A stretch of 64,000 nucleotides of DNA, taken from positions 14,898,001 through 14,962,000 of the forward strand of contig NC_083681.1 of assembly GCF_033118175.1 (NCBI RefSeq), read 5' to 3'. Positions 55,047 to 64,000 of the stretch are shown one piece after another (position 1 is the first letter of the stretch; each line of letters opens with the position of its first letter). Source of the stretch: Dama dama (lineage: Eukaryota; Chordata; Mammalia; Artiodactyla; Cervidae). A program made the translations under genes and the position numbers. Under the pieces are notes generated by a model. The model saw only the letters and a program-made list of their open reading frames with translations, had not been told where the DNA came from and ran no database searches.

Positions 55047-55203
55047 ATCCCTACCCTCTCAAACCACTTCCTTATCTGTTCTCTCTGTTCAAATCTCTCC
55101 AGCAAAGTTAGACTCAAGAATCTCCTTCATTAAATCTCTATTCTATAATCTTTAGAAATCACTGACTAGCTTTATGAACTTGAGACTTCATTCAAGTGTT
55201 CTT

Positions 55204-55545
55204 TTTTTTTAAATTTTTTTTAAGTTGATTTGTTTTAGTTTAATTTTGGCTGAATTGCATCATTGTTCTTGCACTCAGGCATTCTCTAGTTTTGGAGACT
55301 ATGCTGTAACTGTGTTGCACAGACTGCTCCTTGTGACGGCTTCTCTTGTTACAGAGCGGGGGCCCTAGGACAGGCGGGTCTCAGTAGTTGCAGCTCATGG
55401 ACTCTAGAGCGTCAGCTTGGTAGTTGTGGCACACAGGTTTACTTGCTCTGCAACATATGGGATCTTCTTGGGCCAGGTATCTAACTGGAGTCCCCTGCAT
55501 TGCAAGATGGATTCCCAATCAATGGACCACCGGGGAAGCCCTGTG
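55204..55545 (-). repeat. CHR-type (tRNA-Glu) SINE with 11-bp target duplication
   Basis: The T-rich tail complement is on the left. The tRNA-like part is on the right: 'TGGGATCTTCTTGGGCCAGG', 'GAGTCCCCTGCATTGCAAGA', 'AATGGACCACCGGGGAAGCC'. CAAGTGTTCTT at 55193-55203 and 55546-55556 is the duplication. Confidence 0.85.
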
Positions 55546-55743
55546 CAAGTGTTCTTAAGGGGTAATTATAGTAGTAGTCTACAAAGTGGGGAGACTCTCA
55601 GTGGGTGATCTAGTGGATTTAGGTATAAAATTATTAGACTTTCTATGTTACTTGTATTCAAATTAAAATATAAGAAAAGTGAAACAACTAATATTTGATA
55701 TTAGACATGGTCACTTTTGTTGATCCACATGTAAGTCATCACT

Positions 55744-55775
55744 TTACGTGCGCACACACACACACACACACGCAG
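55744..55775. repeat. (CA)n microsatellite
   Basis: A CGTGCG lead, then about 11 CA units at 55750-55772. Confidence 0.9.
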
Positions 55776-55944
55776 AAGTGCAATGATAATTTAGGGTAAG
55801 AGAAGACAGTTTTAAGTCTGAAGTGTTAAATATCATGTCACCAGAATGTTGTTCATTATCTGCTTATGTAAAAATTTCAATTTTCTTCTTTTAATTTAGA
55901 GAGATTAATGGACAATAGAAAAAAAAACAGTCTGATTTAAAATA

Positions 55945-56690
55945 GATTTTTTTATTTAATACATTTATTTTAAAAGTTTTTAAGACTGTAGAAATTTACA
56001 CAAGTCATAGTGTACAGACCTGTGAATTTTCACTAAAGACACTTAGATCAAGAAATAAAACATTAGTAGTCCCAGAGAAAGCTCCCTCCATACTTCTCTC
56101 AATCACTACCTATTCTTTTGAAAAAGCAATACCTAACCTGACTTATTAACATACATATTAGTTTGCTGGTTTTTAAGATGTTTAATGAAATAAGATCCAT
56201 GTATTTTTTCAGTACCTGACTTCCTTTGCTAAGGTCTCTATTTGTAAAATTCATCCACATTTTACATAGCAGTAGTTCATTGCTTAATAGTATTAATTTG
56301 TATAGTGTAGCACTATTCATTTTCTTCATTCTACTGTTGATAGAAATTGGATTGTTCTCAATTTTGACTATTATAAATAACACTTCTATGAGCATTTTGT
56401 ACGTCTTTTGGGGCACATGTGCATGAATTTCCATAGTTATAAAGTATAAAGATTCCAGTTGGAATACTGGTTTATTGACTATGCATATGTTCAACAGAAA
56501 TTGAAAAAGAAATTACCAATAATTGCAGCAATTAATTCACCATCAGTAGTAAGAGTTCTAGTACCTCTACATTCTTGCCAATAATTGGTATTATCAATAA
56601 TTTTAACTTCAGCCACGTTGGAAAATGTATAAAGGTATCTCACTGCAGTTTTAGTTTTTATTACCCAGGTGACTAAAAAATGGAGCAACT
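55945..56690 (-). mobile_element. Old LINE-1 (L1ME-like) 3' UTR
   Basis: 'TGAATTTTCACTAAAGACAC', 'TTAGATCAAGAAATAAAACA', 'GAGAAAGCTCCCTCCATACT', 'GGCACATGTGCATGAATTTC' and 'TTTTAGTTTTTATTACCCAG' are the complement of an L1M 3' UTR. Confidence 0.6.
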
Positions 56691-56904
56691 TTTTAGATAT
56701 TTATTAAAATGTAAGCTAACCCTTACAGAAAGGATAAGTAAATTATAAGTAGCCAATGGAAGTAAACCAAAGATTAAGACTAATATTTATAAAGAATCAT
56801 TAAAAACTAGGAAAATGACAAGTACTAGCACAAGCTCTTCATCAGCTACACTTCAAAGGAGAAACAATGACTAGAAGTTGCAAAAGTAACCAAGTAATGG
56901 AGGA
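56691..56904. other. Unassigned, short
   Basis: No family recognised. Confidence 0.4.
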
Positions 56905-57058
56905 GGGGCTGGGAGAGAATGAATACATGTATGTTTACGGCTGAGTTACTTCACTGTTCACCTGAAACTATCACAACACTGTTAATCAGCTCTGCCCCAA
57001 TACAAAATGATTTGGGCATTAAAAATAAACAAATAAAATAAAAAATAAATAAATAAGA
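56905..57058 (+). mobile_element. LINE-1 3' end
   Basis: 'GGAGAGAATGAATACATGTA', 'CACTGTTCACCTGAAACTAT', 'CTGCCCCAATACAAAATGAT', then an A/AAAT-rich tail to 57058. Confidence 0.75.
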
Positions 57059-57110
57059 AGACTATCTAAAATGTGAATTTACTCTTCCTACTTTAGTCAT
57101 TAATATAAGG

Positions 57111-57325
57111 GGCTTCCCTGGTGGCTCAGTGGTAAAGAATCTATCTGCCAATGAAGGAGATGCAGGTTTGATCCCTGAGTTAGGGAGTTCCTCTGGAGAA
57201 GGAAATGGCAACCCACTCCAGTATTCTTGCCTGTCCATGAGAATCCCATGGACAGATGACCCTGGTGGACTACAGTTTGTGGGGTCATAAAAGAGTCAGA
57301 CATGATTTAGTGACTAAACAACAAC
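57111..57325 (+). repeat. Bov-tA SINE
   Basis: 'GGGCTTCCCTGGTGGCTCAG' to 'GACATGATTTAGTGACTAAA'. A short duplication ('CTGTCCATGAGAATCCCATG') lies in the body at about 57231. Confidence 0.9.
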
Positions 57326-57395
57326 AAATTTTAATTATGAATCCCCTTTAGTGTATAGTACACCATTAGATATTAATAAATTCTTATAAATCATA

Positions 57396-57445
57396 AATGG
57401 GGTCAAAAAGAGTCAGATACGACTGAGCAACTGAACTGACTGATA
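57396..57445 (+). mobile_element. BovB 3' terminal stub, about 50 bp
   Basis: 'GGGGTCAAAAAGAGTCAGAT' and 'ACGACTGAGCAACTGAACTG' are only the last bases of BovB or Bov-A. Confidence 0.75.
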
Positions 57446-59465
57446 GTACATACATAAATATATGTATGTGAAATGTAGACCCACTTCCATCTTTGCTGTT
57501 AGAAGTAACATTCAAAAGCTGTTTAAAGATCTTTGTACTATGGTTCTGTTGGACACCATAGGAAATAGAAGGGGTTATCTCTGCTATCAAAATTTTTTTT
57601 ATTTAAGACACAATATTGTCTTATTCCACTTTTCAATATTTCTTGCTTTCAAGCTCCTCAGTGTGATGCTCACCCCTCGATGACCGTCACTCTTGTTAGA
57701 AGGTTCTACCACCATTCTTCTATCAAGGCTACCAACCACCTGTAGCTGTCTCTTTCCAGAGACTACACTGGTCTGACTGGATTTCATCCCCAAACTTGCC
57801 AATGACTTTCCTCTCAACTTCTCTCTGTCTCACATGGACATGCCAAGTTTTCAAGGTTGCAGTTCACCTAGTCTAACATATGAGCGTTCCTCAAGCGCAT
57901 GGTCCAACACCCAAAGCTAGCTTACATTTATAAAATATAGTGAAAATAGTTTATTGACTGGAAGATGATAAAGAGCATCTTCCTTATAGATATTTAATTC
58001 CACAAAAGTAAGTGCTAAAATGTGGAACTGAATTAGATTAGTCTTTTATTGATTCTTCTTTTCAGTTGATTGATTTACATTTTTAACTCATCAAATGTTA
58101 TAGCTCAAAACATTAACTTTTAAATAGGTCAAACTAAAATGCATATTTTAAAACTCAAAATATGCTTGTCAAGTTCCTATGTGGTTGTTAAATATTCCAT
58201 TTTTTTCTGTTGATGCTATTGTTTAGTTTTAAACACATCGGATGGTAAAGCTTTTATAATAACGTGTTTTGTTTTTGTTTTTGTTTTTTTAGTTTGTAAA
58301 ACGTAGCATAATTTTATCACTCAGTTACTCACATTTTTTTTAAGTGACAATGTTTGAGTCCATCTTACAAACCATGTAGATACATTTTATTTGTGACTTT
58401 GATCCATAATCATGGCAGAATCAGACTTTCTTCCAAAATCGTTGTTTCACTGAAGTAGTTCTGCTTGTGTCAGGAAAGAACTATGATAAATTCTAAATAA
58501 CTGACTCCTGAACATCAGAAAATACACACTCATTCTTTCTTACAGATATATTTTAGAAGTTTCATTGCATTTTCTTTGTAAATAAAAGATGAGTATGATA
58601 TTTTTCTTTTATAAATATCAGAAATAGGTTGCAATTTTGTAAATGCATTTATAATACCCTTTATCACACACCAGAAAGCTGATATATTCAGAGTTTGACT
58701 CCCTCCCTAGTTCATTATCCACAAAAGACAGGACTGTTGAATTATGCTCCCTTTTTAAGCCATAAACTCTTAGTTTTCAATTTGGGCACAATTAGGAATG
58801 TTATAAAAGATTTTTATGATCTTTCTCCCCAGTCTCAAAGCCAATTATCATGTTCTTTGTGTATGCAGCAAATTGCTCAAGTATTAGTCATTTCCCTTGT
58901 TATTTTTTTCTTGCTCATATTGTATTATAATAAATTGTGGCTGCCCTTGCTGTTAGAGTATTTACATTTGTTTTCCATAATGCAGTTACAAATAGTCAAA
59001 TGAGCTGTTTAATTGTGTGGCAGTATGAGAATGGAGTATTATTTTGAAAGGGTGGATCCTGTATCTGATATAAAATGAGTTCATGGTCAGGTCTGAATGA
59101 AGCAAAAAGTTCTTTGGGGGCAACAATTAGAGACACAGAGAGAAAGTTGCTAAATCAGATTTTAGATAGCCTTAAATGCCAAAGACATACAAATGTCAGA
59201 GGACTTGGGGTTACTGAAGGTGTCCCATAGTTACAGCCTGGGTAAACTTGTGCAACATTGGGAGGCACAGAGTTCAATTATGGATCTGTTTTAATTGTGT
59301 GAGCTTGAAATATTAGTACCTAAATGTGGGTGCCAGTAGTCAAAAGAGAAAGGAAGGGATACATGTGAAAAATATATTAAAGAATTTAACCATTGGTTTC
59401 ACTAGGAGCAGTGGTTAAACTTGGCCCCCAGTTGTGGGGTGCAGGGTCTGAAAAGTGATGAAATT
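57446..59465. other. Unassigned
   Basis: A frame at 57599-57817 (-, 72 codons) and one at 58695-59003 (+, 102 codons, hydrophobic C-terminus) have no homology I can name. A (T)nG run lies at 58265-58290. No clear repeat. Confidence 0.45.
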
Positions 59466-59725
59466 AATGTTTTTCAACTATTTTATATTGGAATATAAGC
59501 AATTAACAGTGTTGTGATGGTTTCAGGTGGACAGCAAAGGGACTCAGTCATACATATACATGTATCCAATCTCCCCCAAACTCTCCTCCCATCCAGACTG
59601 CCAAATGACATTGAGCAGAGTTCCTGGTCCTATGCAATAAGTCCTTTCTAGGCTATCTATTTTAAATATAGCAGAATGTACATGTCAACCCCAACTATCC
59701 CTCCCCCCTCATCTTTCTCCCCAGC
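59466..59725 (-). mobile_element. LINE-1 3' UTR fragment
   Basis: 'TTTATATTGGAATATAAGCA', 'CAGCAAAGGGACTCAGTCAT', 'CCAATCTCCCCCAAACTCTC', 'GTACATGTCAACCCCAACTA', the complement of the artiodactyl L1 3' UTR. Confidence 0.7.
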
Positions 59726-60029
59726 AATCATATTATTAACTAAAAGGGAAGTCAGAAGTGAGAAGCATTTAAGGGGAGGAAATGATAAACTTGCTTTAAA
59801 AGTGTGTTTGCAGTCACAGTAAGACATCCAAACAGGGATACCAATCACTTATGGGAGCTGGAGAGGACAGAAATCATGATAACAGCTGAGAAAATATCTC
59901 CTTCCATCCTGATTTTAAGCATACAAGGGAAAACCCTATAAAGTAAGCAAATGTATTCTTCAACAGATACCTCTCTTCAAACCCTTCAGTGAATACCTGA
60001 ATTAGGATAACTCTGTTCTCTAATCCATT
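59726..60029. other. Unassigned
   Basis: No family or gene recognised. Confidence 0.4.
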
Positions 60030-60505
60030 TATTCCTTGGTTCAAAAGGCATTTATTGATCACATGTTATACACCAAGAGTAAGACTGGTGAAAAAGAAAC
60101 ATATTTAAGGCATATTTCAGACATAGAACCAAAAGAAATTTGTTATAGATTAGATTGCAAGAAAGATTTTCCAAAAAATTTCAGGATTAAAACATGGATT
60201 AAAAATTATTTTAGTAAGTCACAGGAAAACAGCATAGACAAATTAGCACTTGAGACTTGAATCCTCAGGGATGAAATGTCCAGAACAGTTCCTCTAATAC
60301 TGTGATGCTTTTAGGGGAGCTGTTATTCCTGGCAGTATTATGCTTATTCTAGAGATGAGAGAAAGTCATCATATCAAAATAAAATGGCTCCATTCCAAGT
60401 CACTCACTCATTTATCCATTCAACAAATATTTACCTCATGACCATTTGTTCCAGGCACTGTGCTCAGTACTGAATGTGGAATGATAGATCAAGAGGTGAG
60501 GTCTT
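60030..60505 (+). repeat. Ancient dispersed repeat pieces
   Basis: 'AAAAGGCATTTATTGATCAC' (about 60044) and 'CATTCAACAAATATTTACCT..TTCCAGGCACTGTGCTCAGT' (about 60417-60470) are the starts of old mammalian repeats of the kind seen at 41755. Low certainty. Confidence 0.35.
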
Positions 60506-60620
60506 GGGAATTTCCTGGTGACCCAATGGTTAAGGCTCAGTGCTTTTACTGCGGTGGGCTCAGGTTCAATCCCTGGTCAGGGAAATAAGATCCTGCAAAC
60601 TGCATGATGCTGGTGAGCTC
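60506..60620 (+). repeat. CHR-type (tRNA-Glu) SINE
   Basis: 'GGGAATTTCCTGGTGACCCA', 'ATGGTTAAGGCTCAGTGCTT', 'GGTTCAATCCCTGGTCAGGG' and 'AATAAGATCCTGCAAACTGC' have the order of the family and a tRNA-like box B. Confidence 0.8.
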
Positions 60621-60788
60621 CCTCCTTAATGTTGTTTACAATAAAGTATTTTCATCTACAATAGACCAAATTCTCAAGAGTACTTCCAGATCCAGATAGT
60701 CACTCAACTTGCTGCTTATTCCTTTTGACTACCTGTTTTCAGCCCCATTACTCTAACCATTATTTAGATATTTACAGATATGCCTGTA

Positions 60789-60985
60789 TCCTGATGCTGG
60801 GGAAGACTGAAGGCAAAGGAGAAGAGGGCACCGAAGATGAGATGCTTGGATAGCATCACTGATACAGTGGACATGAACTTGGGTGAACTCTGGGAGATGG
60901 AGATGGTGAGGAACAGGGATGTCTGGCGTGCTGCAGTCCATGGGGTCATAAAGAGACAGACACAGTTTAGCGACTGAGCAACAAC
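60789..60985 (+). mobile_element. BovB 3' end, about 200 bp
   Basis: 'CCTGATGCTGGGGAAGACTG', 'GATGAGATGCTTGGATAGCA', 'GCAGTCCATGGGGTCATAAA' to 'GCGACTGAGCAACAACAGTA'. Confidence 0.88.
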
Positions 60986-61129
60986 AGTAACATAAATGCC
61001 AACATCCTGTCAGTTAATAATTAAGTCCTTCTGAGGCTGGGAATTCAAAATACACACTTAATACACTTGAGGTGGATGAGTGTACTCTGATCAATGTGTT
61101 TCTTAGACACAGAAAAACATTGTAGGTTT

Positions 61130-61229
61130 TCTTCTTTTAAATTTTTAAATTGGAACATAATTGCTTTACATTGTTGGGCTGTTTTCCGCCGTACAACACA
61201 AATCAGTCATAACTATATATGCCTGCGTG
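61130..61229 (-). mobile_element. LINE-1 3' UTR, left of a SINE
   Basis: 'AATTGGAACATAATTGCTTT', 'GTACAACACAAATCAGTCAT', the L1 3' UTR complement. It continues at 61439-61490 after a Bov-tA. Confidence 0.7.
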
Positions 61230-61438
61230 CACGCTCAGGTGCTTCAGCCGTGTCCAACTCTTTGTGACCCTATGGAAGTTTACCAGGCTCCTCTGTCCAT
61301 GATGTTCTCCAGGCAAAAATACTGAAGTGGATTGCCATGCCCTCCTGCAGGGGATCTTCCCAACCAGGGATCAAATCCACATCTCCTGTGTCTTCTGCAT
61401 TTCAGATTCTTTACCCACTGAGCCACTTGGAAAGCCAC
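61230..61438 (-). repeat. Bov-tA SINE with about 15-bp target duplication
   Basis: 'TCAGCCGTGTCCAACTCTTT', 'CAGGCTCCTCTGTCCATGAT', 'CCAACCAGGGATCAAATCCA', 'CCACTGAGCCACTTGGAAAG'. Flanks ATATATGCCTGCGTG (61215-61229) and ATATATGTCTGTGTG (61439-61453) differ only by two C/T changes. Confidence 0.9.
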
Positions 61439-61529
61439 ATATATGTCTGTGTGTGCGATATATACCTTCCCTCTTGAGTATAAATTTTATACTATTAATA
61501 TTCATTAAGACTTTTTCTCACTGCTATAT

Positions 61530-61722
61530 ATAAGATAACCAACAAGGGTCTAATATATAGCACAGAGAACTCTACTTGATTTTCTGTGATAACCTATATG
61601 AGAAAAGAATCTAGAAAAGAATGAATATATATGTATGTACAGCTGAATCACTTTGCTGTCACCTGAAACTAACACATTTTAAATCAACTATACTCCAATA
61701 AAGTTTTAAAAAATTAAAGTTT
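61530..61722 (+). mobile_element. LINE-1 3' end
   Basis: 'CACAGAGAACTCTACTTGAT', 'CAGCTGAATCACTTTGCTGT', 'AATCAACTATACTCCAATAA'. It points away from the antisense L1 piece at 61130-61490. Confidence 0.75.
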
Positions 61723-63888
61723 TTTTTTCCTCAATAAAGATTCTTACACCGGGGGCTGAAATTGCTTTTTGAAAAACAGATATAATCTTTAATCTTTCAA
61801 AGAACTAAGAAGGTAAAGAGTTTGCAAAACATGCAGTTTCATTAGAGAAAGATTTGTTACCTACCAAAATTGCTAAGAATGTGTATTCAGACTTTAAAAT
61901 GAAGCCATCTTAAAAGAGGGCCTTTTTCCTTCCTAAAAAACCACTTAATTATCAGTACTAATTGAAGGTAAGTGTCCACTGACATTTTGGGCAATGACTT
62001 CTCTATCTGTTTTTAGATTTGACCTAAAAATAACCACAAGAACAGTAAAGTAGACTTTGCATGCCTGTAGGCAAAAGATCATCCTGTTCAGGGAAAAAGA
62101 CCACTGAGTAAATGGCTTTATTTTTTAATTGATTAAATTCCCAACTGTTTTTATGTTATATATCCTTTATAAAGGTTAGAGCTTCCATATGCCTTAGCCT
62201 TTCAACTGAGACTCAGAGAAGTCTCAGCCGCAGATGTGGCAGTCCCAGGGCAAAATGAGGGTAAGCTAAATCTGTTTTCTTTTCAGTCAAAGAAGAAGCC
62301 AGCATTTTCTCTAAAAAAGCATTTTGTTCCAGCCAGTCTTTTACAAGTAGATCACTGGTTCCATTAATAAAGAGGAACATCCTCTATAGGCTGGGGTTTC
62401 CCAGAGGTGACTTTGTAAGACCATCCCATTCTCTGACTTGCGTATCTCCTGAGACCAGTCAAGATCATTTCTGTCTTCCTTCAATCTGATTTTTAACAAA
62501 ACTTAAAGATGAAAAAATAATGCTTAAACATGACACCAGAATCATGTTGCTGAACTGTTGCTTTTCTATTTTATTCTTAAACTTTAGAAATTGACTAAGT
62601 TGATCACTCACTCTGAAATTACAAAATGTCTAACTTGTAAATACCAATAGAAAAGAAATGCAACTTGGCCTAATATTGTGAAATGACTGAGCCAGATCAT
62701 GTGGCTTACAGATCTAGCTTAGATGTCCTCTCTGCTAAAGAGAAGGATGAATTGGGGAATTGGGGTTGGTATTGAGTAGAGAGACTCATTGTTTCAAATC
62801 CAGGGAGGAAACATATGAATGACTTGTACTGAAAAACCAGAATGGCATATGTCAGTTATAAGATAATTTTAAATTAGAGATTGGATGTTTATATCCTACA
62901 GTGGCCAATACAATTACAGGGACTACAGTAGTAGTCGTTATCATAAATGTTAATCAAAGAGCAAAACAGAGGGAGAGGGGAAGGAGTTATAAATTCCCTT
63001 ACTATCTACTGTAAGTAAAAGACACCATCATATAAAAACCATAGAAAACTGTGCAACAATGACTCTAAATAATAGCTTTCTTTATATATCCTTGGCAAGA
63101 CTCAAGATCACCAGAACCTAGTATACTAACAATACAGACACACACGATATTCTTGGTGTAGTGTGTGCACTTTCAGTCAAAAATAAGAAATATGCAGTTG
63201 TTTAGAAAAGTATTGCAATCGTTTTCTTCATTTTCAGAAGTGTATAATAGGAAAAATGACCCCATAGAGTCTAAGAGGATCAAACTTAATATCTTAGCAA
63301 CCGGGTAAAAATTAGAATGGGAGAGATGGGTTTTGAATAAGACCCTCAAAGAAGTAAATGGTATTTTCATCCAAGAGTCTTAACAGTCTCACTAAAGCAA
63401 TGTTTCTGATTTGAGAAAAATAGAAAATTTGAATAAATTATATCAGATTTAAGTTATTTGGAGTCAATTAAATGAATTAAATATTTCTGAACACCAGTGG
63501 ACCAGATGAAGTTAAATAGCATGAGTACATAGAGATTCATTAAGAAGAAATATGACTTTTCCAAAGATATATAAAGATGAAAACATAGGCTCAAAGAAAG
63601 AAGGCAATAAGTTTGCGGAATTTCTAGATTTGGAAGAGTAAAAAGGATTCAATGGTACTGATTAACAAGCACCTGTGAAGATGGCTTAGAGCAAAGAAAC
63701 TTGAATTTAGAAGAATTAATAAACTGAAACAATAACCAAGAATGTGCTGTGGATTTAAAATACAGCTTTTTATTTACAGTAAGGGGATTAGAGTGAGGCA
63801 TAGAAATGGTCATAAAAAGAATAAAAATAGATCTTAAAGGTTGAATAACTCTTAGGAGGGAAGAAAGTGTGTACACACATTGCTAGTG
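61723..63888. other. Unassigned
   Basis: About 2.2 kb with no recognised repeat and no coding frame above chance. Ordinary AT-rich non-coding DNA as far as I can see. Confidence 0.5.
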
Positions 63889-64000
63889 CCAACATTTACT
63901 AAGGATTTACACAACAAGCCAAGCTTTATGCTATACTTATAGTAGATAATTCCTCACTTAGTTCTAATAGCAACTGTGTTATATAAGTAAATCTTAGACA
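63889..64000 (-). repeat. MIR SINE, cut by the window end
   Basis: 'CCAACATTTACTAAGGATTT', 'GCTTTATGCTATACTTATAG', 'CCTCACTTAGTTCTAATAGC' follow the MIR complement (..AACATTTATTGAGC..). Confidence 0.6.

Noticed and set aside
58695..59003. 102-codon plus-strand frame with a hydrophobic C-terminus
   Set aside because: No homology recognised, weak codon signal, no splice or promoter context; expected by chance in AT-rich DNA.

Overview
The window is nuclear DNA from a ruminant, most likely a bovid (cattle, sheep, goat or a relative; I cannot separate these by eye). The evidence is the repeat content. There are many copies of the RTE-type LINE BovB, its derived Bov-tA/Bov-A SINEs, the ruminant L1 3' end, and tRNA-Glu CHR-type SINEs of cetartiodactyls. 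Older layers shared by all mammals (MIR, probable L2, L1M, MLT1 LTRs) lie underneath. I found no host protein-coding exon, tRNA, rRNA or CRISPR array. Nearly every open frame of 60-190 codons is either a fragment of BovB or L1 or a chance frame in AT-rich DNA. The window reads as intergenic or deep intronic sequence.

Layout: 1-1264 is the 5' part of a young minus-strand L1 with 199 uninterrupted ORF1 codons. It is inserted in a minus-strand BovB whose 5' end is at about 3190. 3690-6000 is an old plus-strand L1 cut by two MLT1-type LTRs. 6000-11250 is mostly AT-rich unassigned DNA with an L1 3' end, a MIR and a Bov-tA. 11255-13613 holds an L1 3' end, BovB pieces in both orientations and a Bov-tA. 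13614-21760 is an L1 mosaic with two inverted/direct pairs. 22216-23372 is BovB. 23373-26570 is old repeats, unassigned DNA and a possible retrocopy remnant. 26570-29170 has two BovB 3' ends and an L1 3' end carrying a Bov-tA. 29171-35800 is the longest stretch without young elements (MIRs, a probable LTR, a probable L2). 35809-40338 has three BovB copies in -,+,- order. 40850-44530 holds L1 3' ends and Bov-tAs. 46640-51850 is a minus-strand L1 split by a 3.2-kb BovB, itself split by another BovB. 53018-55046 is a BovB split by a young 403-bp retroviral solo LTR. 55204-64000 holds CHR SINEs, L1 3' ends, Bov-tAs, BovB stubs and unassigned DNA.

Nothing here works as a gene system; the story is layered retrotransposition. 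BovB supplied the machinery for Bov-tA/Bov-A, and L1 enzymes probably mobilised the A-tailed pieces. Insertion order can be read from nesting and target-site duplications. The best-supported events are the solo LTR at 54087-54489 (5-bp duplication), the BovB inside BovB at 50157-50481 (11 bp), the BovB at 53018-55046 (11 bp), the CHR SINE at 55204-55545 (11 bp), the L1 tail at 11254-11410 (14 bp) and an apparent tail-only insertion at 46861-46895. I did not find a previously undescribed biological system.
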